DNA of 64,000 nt, taken from contig NZ_CP152342.1 of the NCBI RefSeq assembly GCF_045291395.1, forward strand, positions 3,906,001-3,970,000. The letters run 5' to 3'. This DNA comes from MR-S7 sp000400995. GTDB lineage: Bacteria > Pseudomonadota > Gammaproteobacteria > Burkholderiales > Burkholderiaceae_C. Positions 18,561 through 27,003 of the stretch are shown in pieces. Position 1 is the stretch's first letter, and every line of letters begins with the position of its first letter. A program made the position numbers and the translations under genes. The notes under the pieces are model-generated. The model ran no database searches, was not told where the DNA came from, and saw nothing but the letters and a program-made list of their open reading frames with translations.

Positions 18561-19676
18561 ATGCGCTCCTTCCACGTGTCTTTCCGCCCTGCTGCCGTGC
18601 TGCTCGCATCAGCGTCGGCGCTGCTGCTCTCCGGCTGCGGCACGCTGGGGTATTACTGGCAATCGGCGCGCGGACACCTGGCCCTGCTGCAGGCGGCCCG
18701 CCCCGTGCCGGAGTGGATCGCCAGCCCCGACACCTCCAGCGCGCTGCGCGCGCGCCTGCAGCTGGCCGCGCAGGCGCGCGCCTTCGCGGTGAGCGCGCTG
18801 GCGCTGCCGGACAACGCCAGCTACCACCGCTACGCACAGCTCGGGCGCCGCGCCGCGGTGTGGAACGTGGTGGCGGCGGGGCCGTATTCGCTCCAGCTCC
18901 ATACGTGGTGCTTCCCCGTCACGGGCTGCATCGGCTACCGGGGCTATTTCGACGAGGCCGACGCGCGCGCCGAGGCCGCGCGGCTGGCGGCCACGGGGCT
19001 GGAGGTGAGCGTCTACGGCGTGCCGGCCTATTCCACGCTGGGCTACAGCAACTGGCTGGGCGGAGACCCGCTGCTGTCCACCTTCATCGCCTGGCCCGAG
19101 GGCGAGTTCGTGCGCCTGCTGTTCCATGAACTGGCGCACCAGGTGGCCTACGCGCCGGGGGACACGCAGTTCAACGAGTCCTACGCCACGGCGGTGGAGC
19201 GGCTGGGCGTGCGGCGCTGGCTGGACGAGCGCTCCACGCCCGAGGCGCGCGCGCAGTTCGACGCTGGCGAGGAGCGGCGCGCGCAGTTCCGCGCGCTCAC
19301 GCGCTCCACGCGCGAGCGGCTGCGGGAAATATACGAGTCAAAACAGCCTCTAGCGCTCACCCAGCAAGCGCCAGCAGCTATGAAAACAGAAGCAATGCAG
19401 GAATTCCGCGCCCGTTACGAGGCGCTGCGCACCCGCTGGCTGGCGGCGGGTACGCCTGCGGCGCTGGTGGCAGGCATGGACCTGTGGGTGCACGAGGCCA
19501 ACAACGCCAGCTTCGCGGCGCAGGCGGCCTATGACGACTGGGTGCCGGCCTTCACCGCGCTGTTCGAGCGCGAGGGCCGCGACTGGCCGCGCTTCCACGC
19601 AGCGGTGAAGGTGCTGGCCCGCGCGCCGCAGGCCGAGCGTGATGCCGCGCTCATGGCCCTGGCGGCACGGCCCTGA
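18561..19676 (+). CDS. Lipoprotein zinc aminopeptidase (PF10023-like) with an in-frame repeat insertion
   Basis: Predicted outer-membrane or periplasmic lipoprotein of 371 aa. The signal peptide ends in LLLSGC, so Cys26 would be lipidated. The metallopeptidase motif HELAHQ lies near residues 189-194 with a downstream NESYA Glu as third ligand, as in the predicted aminopeptidase family found in many Gram-negatives. Between about residues 260 and 276 the sequence (KQPLALTQQAPAAMKTE) is encoded by a reverse-orientation copy of the dispersed palindromic repeat, inserted in frame in a helical, charged region (REIYES...MQEFRARYE). The gene is divergent from tag. Confidence 0.82.
   Translation: MRSFHVSFRPAAVLLASASALLLSGCGTLGYYWQSARGHLALLQAARPVPEWIASPDTSSALRARLQLAAQARAFAVSALALPDNASYHRYAQLGRRAAVWNVVAAGPYSLQLHTWCFPVTGCIGYRGYFDEADARAEAARLAATGLEVSVYGVPAYSTLGYSNWLGGDPLLSTFIAWPEGEFVRLLFHELAHQVAYAPGDTQFNESYATAVERLGVRRWLDERSTPEARAQFDAGEERRAQFRALTRSTRERLREIYESKQPLALTQQAPAAMKTEAMQEFRARYEALRTRWLAAGTPAALVAGMDLWVHEANNASFAAQAAYDDWVPAFTALFEREGRDWPRFHAAVKVLARAPQAERDAALMALAARP
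19338..19388 (-). repeat. Dispersed palindromic repeat, copy 3, inside a coding sequence
   Basis: Reverse-orientation copy: the minus strand reads TGTTTTCATAGCTGCTGGCG...GCGCTAGAGGCTGTTTTGA. It lies within the lipoprotein peptidase gene and keeps the frame open. Confidence 0.78.
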
Positions 19677-19679
19677 GGT

Positions 19680-19937
19680 TCATCCACGCAGGGATTCGAT
19701 GAGGTCGATGTACTGCTGCTTGGCAGCATCGGCGGCCGTGCCCTTGAGCTTCTCCCACGCGTCCCATTTGGCGCGGCCGACGATGTCGGAGAAGCTGGGC
19801 TTCTTCTCGGTGTTATCGCCGGCCGTGGCCTGCTTGTAAAGCGCGTAGATCTTCAGCAGCGTCGGGTTGTCGGGCCGCTCGCTGAGGTTCTTGGAATTGG
19901 CGACGGCGGCTTCGAAGGCGGTGTTCAGATCGGACAT
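19680..19937 (-). CDS. Acyl-CoA-binding protein
   Basis: Four-helix acyl-CoA-binding protein, 85 aa, the normal length of the family. Characteristic residues are visible: FEAAVANSKNL in helix 1, LLKIYALYKQATAGD in helix 2 with the conserved Tyr and Lys, and AKWDAWEKLKG with the Trp-x2-Trp pair in helix 3. It would buffer and carry long-chain acyl-CoA esters in the cytoplasm. The start ATG has GGAGACCCGCA just upstream. The gene is convergent with the lipoprotein gene (3 bp apart) and lies downstream of the M20 amidohydrolase gene on the same strand. Confidence 0.92.
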   Translation of the reverse strand: MSDLNTAFEAAVANSKNLSERPDNPTLLKIYALYKQATAGDNTEKKPSFSDIVGRAKWDAWEKLKGTAADAAKQQYIDLIESLRG

Positions 19938-19994
19938 TGCGGGTCTCCTGGTCAGAAACCCACAGTGTAGCCAGAGTGCGAACGACCGTTCTTT

Positions 19995-21200
19995 TTAAGC
20001 CATCGGGTTCGCCAGCCATTGCCGCGCCAGCTCCACCCAGTAGGTGCCGCCCAGCGGGATCAGGTCGTCGTTGAAGTCGTAGCTCGGGTTGTGCAGCGTG
20101 CAGGGGCCGCCGCCGTGGCCCATGTCGCGGTGCGTGCCGTCGCCGTTGGCGATGAACACGTAGGCGCCGGGCTTGGCCTGCAGCATGAAGGAGAAGTCCT
20201 CGGCACCGCCCGTGGGCTCCTGCGCCAGCACCTTGTCCTCGCCCACGATGCCGGCCATCACGCGGCGCGCGAACTCGGCTTCGGCCGGGGAGTTGATCGT
20301 GGGCGGGTAGTTGCGCACGAACTCGAATTCGCACGTGGCCTCGAAGGCCGCGCAGGTGTGCTCGGCCACCTGTCGCATGCGCCGCTCGATCATGTCCAGC
20401 AGCTCGATGGTGAAGGTGCGCACCGTACCCTGCATCTCGCAGCTGTCGGGCACGACATTGGTGGCCTCGCCGGTGTGGATCATGGTGACGGAGATCACGC
20501 CGGCCTCGATGGGCTTCTTGTTGCGGCTGATGATGGTCTGGAAGGCCTGCACCATCTGGCAGGCCACGGGCACGGGGTCGATACCCAGGTGCGGCATGGC
20601 GCCGTGCGCGCCCTTGCCGCGGATGGTGATCTTGAACTCGTTGGAGGACGCCATCACCGGCCCCGCGCTGACGGCGAACGTACCCACGGGCATGCCGGGC
20701 CAGTTGTGCATGCCGAAGACGGCCTGCATGGGGAACTGCTCGAACAGGCCGTCCTTGATCATCTCGCGCGCGCCGCCGCCGCCTTCCTCGGCGGGCTGGA
20801 AGATCAGGTAGACGGTGCCGTCGAAGTCGCGGTGCCTGGAGAAATACTTGGCCGCCGCGAGCAGCATGGCGGTGTGGCCGTCGTGGCCGCAGGCGTGCAT
20901 CTTGCCCACATGCTTGCTGGCGTGGGCGAAGGTGTTGAATTCCTGCATGGGCAGCGCGTCGATGTCGGCGCGCAGGCCCACGGCGCGGCCGCAGGCGCCG
21001 CCGTCGCGGCCGTGCACGATGCCCACCACGCCGGTGGTGCCCAGGCCGCGGTGGATGGGAATGCCCCATTCGGTGAGCTGCGCCGCGATCACGTCGGCGG
21101 TGCGCACTTCCTGGAAGCACAGTTCGGGATGGGCGTGGATGTCGCGCCGCACGGCGGCGATGGCTGCCGCATCGGCAACGATGGAATCAATGACTTTCAT
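19995..21200 (-). CDS. M20 family amidohydrolase (hippurate hydrolase/IAA-amino-acid hydrolase type)
   Basis: Zinc-dependent cytoplasmic amidohydrolase of 401 aa that removes acyl groups from N-acyl amino acids or similar amides. The metal-binding motif HACGHDGH lies at about residues 102-109 and PAEEGGGG near 137-144, with GMHNWPG following. The dimerisation domain includes RGKGAHGAMPH. The start was set at 21200 because the family N-terminus (IVADAAAIAAVRRDIHAHPELCFQE) begins there. It is upstream of the acyl-CoA-binding protein and downstream of an ABC-type receptor, both on the same strand, though the gaps of about 60-70 bp leave operon structure open. Confidence 0.9.
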   Translation of the reverse strand: MKVIDSIVADAAAIAAVRRDIHAHPELCFQEVRTADVIAAQLTEWGIPIHRGLGTTGVVGIVHGRDGGACGRAVGLRADIDALPMQEFNTFAHASKHVGKMHACGHDGHTAMLLAAAKYFSRHRDFDGTVYLIFQPAEEGGGGAREMIKDGLFEQFPMQAVFGMHNWPGMPVGTFAVSAGPVMASSNEFKITIRGKGAHGAMPHLGIDPVPVACQMVQAFQTIISRNKKPIEAGVISVTMIHTGEATNVVPDSCEMQGTVRTFTIELLDMIERRMRQVAEHTCAAFEATCEFEFVRNYPPTINSPAEAEFARRVMAGIVGEDKVLAQEPTGGAEDFSFMLQAKPGAYVFIANGDGTHRDMGHGGGPCTLHNPSYDFNDDLIPLGGTYWVELARQWLANPMA

Positions 21201-21273
21201 GGCGGGAGTCTTCCTTGGGAAGCCACAGTCTAGCCGCGCCTCTGCAACCCTGCCAGGCAAGGGCTTGCCACCC

Positions 21274-22425
21274 TCAGGTGCGCACGCGGCCGTCTCCGGT
21301 GAGCATGGACATCTCCACGAAGCGCGAGCCCTCGTGGTCGGCTCCGCTGAAAGCCACCTGGAAGCCGCCCACCTGCCCGTTGACCGACTCCAGCCCAGCC
21401 ACCAGCGCCTCGCGCGTGAGCTTGCCGCCGCTTTGCGCGTGCGCATTGCGCAGGCCCTCGATGAACACGCGCGCGGCCAGGTAGCCCTCCATGCTGGAGT
21501 AGTTGGCCTGCACGCCGGTGCCGCCCTTCTTGATGGCGTCGTGGAATTCGCGCGTGATCTGCCGCGAGCTCTGGTAGGGCGAGGGCACGACCTGCGACAC
21601 CACCACGCCCGCGCCGTCTGTGCCCAGTGCGTCGGCCAGCGCCTGGGTGCCCACGAAGGACACGTTGTAGAACGTCCCGCCGTAACCCGCCTTGCGCGCC
21701 GCGCGCACGAAGGCCGCGCACGAGGCGTAGGTGCTGACCTGCACGATGGCCTCGGGCCGGGCGGCCACGAGCTTTTGCACCGCGGCGGCGACGTTGTCCG
21801 AATTGCGCTCCACCGTGCCCGTGGCCACGGGCGCGAGCTTGCGCGCGGCCAGCGCCTTCGCCACGCCGTCCAGACCGGCCTGGCCGTAGCTGTCGTTCTG
21901 GTGGAACACGCCGATGCGCGTGAGGCCCAGATGGGTGAGCTGGCGCACCATGAGTTCGGTCTCGTCGTCGTAGGAGGCGCGCACGTGGAAGATCAGCCGG
22001 TTGAAAGGTTTGCGCAGCCCTGGCGCGCCCGTGAAGGGTGCGAAGAACGGCACCCGGGCCTGCGTGAACAGCGGCAGGGCCGCGAGGCTGGTGGGCGTGC
22101 CAATGTAGCCGAACAGCGCGAACACGTCGTCGGCGATGAGCTTGCGCGTGTTCTCGGCGCAGCGGTCGGGCTCGTAGCCGTCGTCCAGCGCGCGGATCTC
22201 GATGCTGCGCCGGCCGATGCCGCCATGCGCGTTGGCCTGATCAAAGGCCAGCTTCGCGCCGGCCTGGAATTGCACGCCGAGCTGCCCCGCCGCGCCCGTG
22301 AGCGCCGCCGACTGGCCCAGCACGATGCGCCCTTCGCCCTGCGCGTGCACCGCCGGAAACCCCGCCAGCGCCGCCGCACCCAGACCCACGGAAAACTGCC
22401 TGCGCCCCAGAACCTGCTGCATCAT
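21274..22425 (-). CDS. ABC transporter substrate-binding protein (LivK-like), stand-alone
   Basis: Periplasmic receptor of 383 aa with a twin-arginine-like signal (GRRQFSVGLGAAALAGFPAVHAQ) and the type I periplasmic-binding fold: GQSAALTGAAGQLGVQFQAG, FGYIGTPTS, GVFHQNDSYGQAGLDG. No permease or ATPase gene is next to it, so it is an orphan receptor or works with an importer encoded elsewhere. AGAAGGGA lies just upstream of the ATG pair at 22425/22422. Neighbour to an M20 amidohydrolase, which suggests an amide or acyl-amino-acid ligand, but this is inference. Confidence 0.85.
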   Translation of the reverse strand: MMQQVLGRRQFSVGLGAAALAGFPAVHAQGEGRIVLGQSAALTGAAGQLGVQFQAGAKLAFDQANAHGGIGRRSIEIRALDDGYEPDRCAENTRKLIADDVFALFGYIGTPTSLAALPLFTQARVPFFAPFTGAPGLRKPFNRLIFHVRASYDDETELMVRQLTHLGLTRIGVFHQNDSYGQAGLDGVAKALAARKLAPVATGTVERNSDNVAAAVQKLVAARPEAIVQVSTYASCAAFVRAARKAGYGGTFYNVSFVGTQALADALGTDGAGVVVSQVVPSPYQSSRQITREFHDAIKKGGTGVQANYSSMEGYLAARVFIEGLRNAHAQSGGKLTREALVAGLESVNGQVGGFQVAFSGADHEGSRFVEMSMLTGDGRVRT

Positions 22426-22519
22426 GGTGAAATCCCTTCTTGTCGATCGCGCCCGCCGGCGCATCCTGCCGTGAAACACCCGCGTGAACGAGTGTAGCGG
22501 CCACCCCCGAGAAACCGCC

Positions 22520-24574
22520 ATGACCACGACCGCCCCCATCGCCGACCCCGTCCAGGTACGCGGCGCCTGCCCGCACGACTGCCCCGACACCTGCGCCCTG
22601 CTGACCACCGTGGAGAACGGCCGCGCCGTGCGCGTGCAGGGCAACCCCGCCCATGCACAGACGGGCGGCGTGCTGTGCGCCAAGGTGTCCAAGTACGCCG
22701 AGCGCACGCACCACCCCGAGCGCATCCTCACGCCGCTCAGGCGCACCGGCCCCAAGGGCAGCGGCCAGTTCGCGCCCGTCTCGTGGGACGAGGCGCTGGC
22801 GGACATCGCCGCGCGCCTCACGGCCATCGCCGCGCGCGACCCGCAGGCCATCCTGCCCTACAGCTACGCCGGCACCATGGGCCTGGTGCAGGGCGAGAGC
22901 ATGGACCGGCGCTTCTTCCACCGCCTGGGCGCCTCGCTGCTCCATCGCAGCATCTGCTCCACAGCCGGCGGCGAAGGGCTCATGCACACACTGGGCGGCA
23001 AGGTGGGCATGAAGGTGGAGTTCTTCGCGGAGGCCAAACTCATCCTCATCTGGGGCAGCAACTCCATCGGCAGCAACCTGCACTTCTGGCGCATCGCCCA
23101 GCAGGCCAAGCGCGACGGCGCGCGCCTGGTGTGCATCGACCCGCGCCGCACCGAGACGGCCGAGAAGTGCCACGAACACCTGCAGCTCCTCCCCGGCACC
23201 GACGCCGCACTGGCCCTGGCGCTGATGCACGAGCTGGTGAGGAACGACTGGCTCGACCACGACTACATCACCCGCCACACCATCGGCTGGGAAGGCCTGC
23301 GCGAGCGCGCGCTGGAGTGGCCGCCCGAGCGCGCGGCCGAAGTCTGCGGCCTGCCCGTGGAGCAGATCCGCCGCTTGGCGCAGGACTACGGCACGACGCA
23401 GCCCGCCGCTATCCGACTCAACTACGGGATGCAGCGCGCCCACGGCGGCGGCAACGCCACGCGCGCCATCGCCTGCCTGCCCGCGCTCACCGGCGCGTGG
23501 CGCCACCGCGCTGGCGGCCTGCTGTTCTCCAGCTCAGGGCACTACCCGGTGCAGCGCGCGCAGCTCCAGCGCCCCGACCTGCTGGCCGGGCGCCAGCCGC
23601 GCACCGTCAACATGGTGACCATCGGCGACGACCTGCTGCGCGGCGACGCCATCCAGGCCCTGGTGGTCTACAACAGCAACCCCGTGGCCGTGGCGCCAGA
23701 CTCCACCAAGGTGGTGCAGGGCTTCGCGCGCGAGGACCTGTTCACCGTGGTGCTGGAGCACTTCCATACCGACACGGCCGACTACGCCGACTACATCCTG
23801 CCCGCCACCACGCAGCTCGAGCACTGGGATGTGCACCTGTCCTACGGTCATACCGACGTGCTGCTCAACCGCCCGGCGATCCCGCCCCTGGGCGAGGCGC
23901 GCAGCAACGGGCAGATCTTCCGCGACCTGGCAGCCCGCATGGGCTTCACCGAGCCGTGCTTTTCCGACAGCGACGAGGAACTCTGCCGCCAGGCCTACGG
24001 CAAAGCCGTCGATTTCGAGCGGCTGCTCAAGGACGGCTTCGCCCCCCTGCCCGTGCCCGACGCGCCGTTTGCCGAAGGCAACTTCCCCACGCCCTCGGGC
24101 AAGTGCGAGATCCACAGCGCGCGCCTGGCCGCCCAGGGGCTCGATCCGCTGCCCGGCTACGTGCCCAACCACGAGGCGCCCGGCAGCTCGGCGCGCTACC
24201 CGCTGGCGATGATCTCGCCGCCCGCGCGCAACTTCCTCAACTCCACGTTCGTGAACGTGCAGAGCCTGCGCGGCATCGAGGGCCGGCCCGTGCTGGAGAT
24301 CCACCCCGACGACGCGGCCCCGCGCGGCGTCCAGGACGGCGGCCTGGTGCGCGTGTTCAACGGCCGCGGCAGCTATGAATGCCATGCGGCAGTAAGCGAG
24401 CGCGCCCGCCCCGGCGTGGTCAACGGCCTGGGCATCTGGTGGCGCAAGCTCGGACCCAACGGCACCAACGTCAACGAGCTGACCAGCCAGGCCCTGACCG
24501 ACCTGGGCGCGGCACCCACGTTCTATGACTGCGTTGTGGAAGTAGAGGCCCGATTGCATAAGGAGCATCCATGA
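22520..24574 (+). CDS. Molybdopterin-dependent oxidoreductase (formate dehydrogenase/DMSO reductase superfamily)
   Basis: Large Mo-bisMGD enzyme of 684 aa. An N-terminal [4Fe-4S] domain has CPHDCPDTC (residues 17-25) and a fourth Cys at about 53. SICSTAGGEG near residue 145-154 sits where the Mo-coordinating residue is found. The dinucleotide-binding domain (WGSNSIGSNLHFW, IDPRRTETAEKC) and the C-terminal molydopterin-binding domain (RNFLNSTFVN, HPDDAAPRGVQDG) are complete. No Tat signal is visible, so it is probably cytoplasmic. It stands without small subunits. Its stop overlaps the ATG of a glycosyltransferase by 4 bases, an odd pairing that probably reflects the edge of an inserted glycan locus. 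Confidence 0.88.
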   Translation: MTTTAPIADPVQVRGACPHDCPDTCALLTTVENGRAVRVQGNPAHAQTGGVLCAKVSKYAERTHHPERILTPLRRTGPKGSGQFAPVSWDEALADIAARLTAIAARDPQAILPYSYAGTMGLVQGESMDRRFFHRLGASLLHRSICSTAGGEGLMHTLGGKVGMKVEFFAEAKLILIWGSNSIGSNLHFWRIAQQAKRDGARLVCIDPRRTETAEKCHEHLQLLPGTDAALALALMHELVRNDWLDHDYITRHTIGWEGLRERALEWPPERAAEVCGLPVEQIRRLAQDYGTTQPAAIRLNYGMQRAHGGGNATRAIACLPALTGAWRHRAGGLLFSSSGHYPVQRAQLQRPDLLAGRQPRTVNMVTIGDDLLRGDAIQALVVYNSNPVAVAPDSTKVVQGFAREDLFTVVLEHFHTDTADYADYILPATTQLEHWDVHLSYGHTDVLLNRPAIPPLGEARSNGQIFRDLAARMGFTEPCFSDSDEELCRQAYGKAVDFERLLKDGFAPLPVPDAPFAEGNFPTPSGKCEIHSARLAAQGLDPLPGYVPNHEAPGSSARYPLAMISPPARNFLNSTFVNVQSLRGIEGRPVLEIHPDDAAPRGVQDGGLVRVFNGRGSYECHAAVSERARPGVVNGLGIWWRKLGPNGTNVNELTSQALTDLGAAPTFYDCVVEVEARLHKEHP

Positions 24575-25638
24575 CATCGGCCGTCACGATCGTGTTGTCC
24601 ACCTACGGCCGGCCCGGCACATTGGCATGCGCCGTACGCTCGGTACTTCTCCAGACGATGCCTGACTGGAGGTTGCTGGTGATCGGCGATGGCTGCGGGG
24701 AAGAAACTGCCGCCGTGATGGCGCCTTTGCTTGCAGACCCGCGCATCCGCTATGTCAACCTGCCCTGGCGCTGTGGCGAGCAGGCGCAGCCCAATTCCGC
24801 GGGTATGGCCTGCGCCAGCACCAGCCGAATCGCCCTTCTGAATCACGATGACCTCTGGCTGCCCTCGCACCTCGACAGGGCCTGCCGGCAGATGGATCAC
24901 ACTGGTGCCGACTTCTTCTTTGGTCGATCGGCATGGATATGGGATGCCCCGGAAAGCATGGATGCGCCACTGGCCATCGAGACGGTTTCGCCCTTGCCGC
25001 AGAGCTTCGAACAAATCTTCTGCTCGGGAATTCATCGCATTGAGCCCGCCAGTGCCTGGGTCGTCTCGCGCAAACTGGCCGACAAGGTCGGCCCGTGGCA
25101 CAGCTCCAGCGGTCTGTTCCGCGCACCCATTCAGGATTGGGTTCTACGCGCCTGCCGAGCGGGAGCCCAAGTGACTCCAGGTGCTGAGGTGACTTGCTTC
25201 AAATTCGAGAACCAGTGGTCTGCACAGGCCGCTGAGCGGCGGTACGACACGCCTGCGCTGCCGCAGGAAGCCGCGTTGCGCATGATGCAGGTGCCAGCCA
25301 CTCTGCATGACCTCACGCTACGGTTGCAACGTCTTGCCAAACACCCCGAAGCGGTCGGTCGCCGCATGGATCTCTCTGCCACCCCCACGATAGGCCCGAA
25401 AGCGCAACAGCTCACACAGCAACTGCTCACCGCCAATACCGCCAATTTCTATCTGCAGACCCAGTTGGACGCCTACACGTGGCTATGTGCCGAACTCGGG
25501 CTGCCGCGAGGCTGGCGGTGGCGTGCTGCCCTGCAGCACCGCACGGGGGAAACACGAATTACCCCTCCTTCCCAACCTGAAGTGACCGCCTATGTCGCCC
25601 GCGCCATCACCGAACACCCCTGGACCAACGATGTATGA
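24571..25638 (+). CDS. Family 2 glycosyltransferase
   Basis: GT-A-fold transferase of 355 aa. VTIVLSTYGRPGTLACAVRSVLLQ is the donor-site start, VIGDG follows at 37-41, and NHDDLW at 91-96 provides the metal-binding Asp pair. The C-terminal 130 residues are not recognisable and lack membrane segments. It would add a sugar to a lipid-linked or protein-linked glycan. The start overlaps the molybdopterin enzyme gene (ATGA), and the stop overlaps the next gene by 8 bases. Base composition here is lower in GC than in the preceding genes, which suggests acquisition. Confidence 0.82.
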   Translation: MTSAVTIVLSTYGRPGTLACAVRSVLLQTMPDWRLLVIGDGCGEETAAVMAPLLADPRIRYVNLPWRCGEQAQPNSAGMACASTSRIALLNHDDLWLPSHLDRACRQMDHTGADFFFGRSAWIWDAPESMDAPLAIETVSPLPQSFEQIFCSGIHRIEPASAWVVSRKLADKVGPWHSSSGLFRAPIQDWVLRACRAGAQVTPGAEVTCFKFENQWSAQAAERRYDTPALPQEAALRMMQVPATLHDLTLRLQRLAKHPEAVGRRMDLSATPTIGPKAQQLTQQLLTANTANFYLQTQLDAYTWLCAELGLPRGWRWRAALQHRTGETRITPPSQPEVTAYVARAITEHPWTNDV

Positions 25639-26980
25639 GTCCACGTCCATCGCCCATTGGCTTGCCGGACGGCGGGCGGCCAGCGGGCTTACCGTCGAAC
25701 AGATTCCCTTCAGCGATTGCAAGCACTGGTCATTCGTTGATGGCCGGCTGCGGCACACAACGGGAAGGTTTTTTTCCGTGATCGGTATCCAGTGCATTCA
25801 TGGCCCAAGGCACTTGAAGGGACTGGCGCTGCCTATCATCGACCAGCCCGAGATAGGCATCCTGGGATTCGTGGTGCGCCGCACGGAATCCGGCTGGGAA
25901 TGGCTGCTGCAGGCCAAGACGGAGCCGGGCAATGTCGGAGGCACCCAGGTCGGCCCTTCCGTCCAAGCCACCTTGAGCAACTACCGGCAAGTGCATGGTG
26001 GACAACCGACCGAAATGATCGACCTGTTCACTGAAGGCAAGCACGTTGTGCGCCAGATCGCGAACGTGGAGCAGTCCGAGCAAGGCGACCGCTTCCTCGG
26101 CAAGTACAACCGCAACGCGGTTGTCGAGGTCGAACGCTGGTTCCAGCCCCCCGCCCATCGCGCATGGCAATGGTTCGATGCTGATGCGGTGCGCGAAGCC
26201 CTGGCAGAGGATTACATCTTCAACACCGACGCTCGCTCGGTACTGTGCTGCGCCGACTGGTCTTTGCTGTGCGAGTCCGAAGACATGCCCCCGTTCGGCC
26301 GATGGCGGTCTCGGGGCGGCTTTGGCGAGCAACTGCTGGTTTCCAGCCAAGTTCCGCTGCCCGCCTCGGGCCACACACAGGCGCTGGACACACTCGCCCG
26401 GTGCCGTGAAGCTTCGGCGCTGCAAATCGAGCAGGTGCCGCTACAGCGGCTCGAAGGATGGTGCGTCGATACATGGGCCATCGAATGCAGCCAGCCAGGG
26501 ATCGACCCTGTCGTCCGAACCTTCCGGATACACAGCGCGGACCGAGAGGTGCAGGACTGGTGCCAACCCCTGCTCACCAATCGCACCGAAGGCTTGGCCG
26601 TGCTGGTCTGTGCGCAGCGTGACGGCATTGTGCGTTTCCTGCTCAATCCCAGCGTCGAGCCCGGCTTCGCCGAACGCGCCCAATTCGCCCCTTCGCTGCT
26701 CACGGGCCTGGGCCATGCCAACCCGGCGGCACTGCTCGAAACCATCAGAAATGCGGGTTCCAGTACCCACCTGTCAGTGCGCCAGTCGGACGAGGGCGGG
26801 CGCTTCAAGGACTCGGTGGCGCGCTACCAGATCGTCGAGCTTCCGCCAGAGCAAGCACAGGCGTTCGATATAGCGGGCCCTTGGGTAACGCTCTCCGCCC
26901 TGCGCGCCATGGCCAATGTCCGAGGCTTGCTCAGCAATGAGCTTCGCAGCTGCATCTCGTTGCTGCTGAGCTGGGTATAA
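25631..26980 (+). CDS. NDP-hexose 2,3-dehydratase family protein
   Basis: Protein of 449 aa with the two-fold repeat of the NDP-hexose 2,3-dehydratase family: WSFVDGRLRHTTGRFFSVIG in the first half and LEGWCVDTWAIECSQPG in the second, with FLGKYNRNAVVEVERW and FKDSVARYQIVELP as paired elements. In actinomycetes such enzymes remove water from NDP-4-keto-6-deoxyhexose at C2/C3 in 2-deoxysugar synthesis. Here there is no neighbouring 3-ketoreductase, thymidylyltransferase or 4,6-dehydratase. The ATG at 25631 overlaps the glycosyltransferase stop; an ATG at 25592 is the alternative. It ends 23 bp from the convergent membrane-protein gene. Confidence 0.8.
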   Translation: MYESTSIAHWLAGRRAASGLTVEQIPFSDCKHWSFVDGRLRHTTGRFFSVIGIQCIHGPRHLKGLALPIIDQPEIGILGFVVRRTESGWEWLLQAKTEPGNVGGTQVGPSVQATLSNYRQVHGGQPTEMIDLFTEGKHVVRQIANVEQSEQGDRFLGKYNRNAVVEVERWFQPPAHRAWQWFDADAVREALAEDYIFNTDARSVLCCADWSLLCESEDMPPFGRWRSRGGFGEQLLVSSQVPLPASGHTQALDTLARCREASALQIEQVPLQRLEGWCVDTWAIECSQPGIDPVVRTFRIHSADREVQDWCQPLLTNRTEGLAVLVCAQRDGIVRFLLNPSVEPGFAERAQFAPSLLTGLGHANPAALLETIRNAGSSTHLSVRQSDEGGRFKDSVARYQIVELPPEQAQAFDIAGPWVTLSALRAMANVRGLLSNELRSCISLLLSWV

Positions 26981-27003
26981 AAAATAAACACGCTCTCAGC
27001 CAA

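Noticed and set aside
26940..27003. Terminator between the convergent glycan genes (GCTGAG...CTCAGC)
   Set aside because: Stem of 6 bp with a loop of about 24 bases and no T-run.
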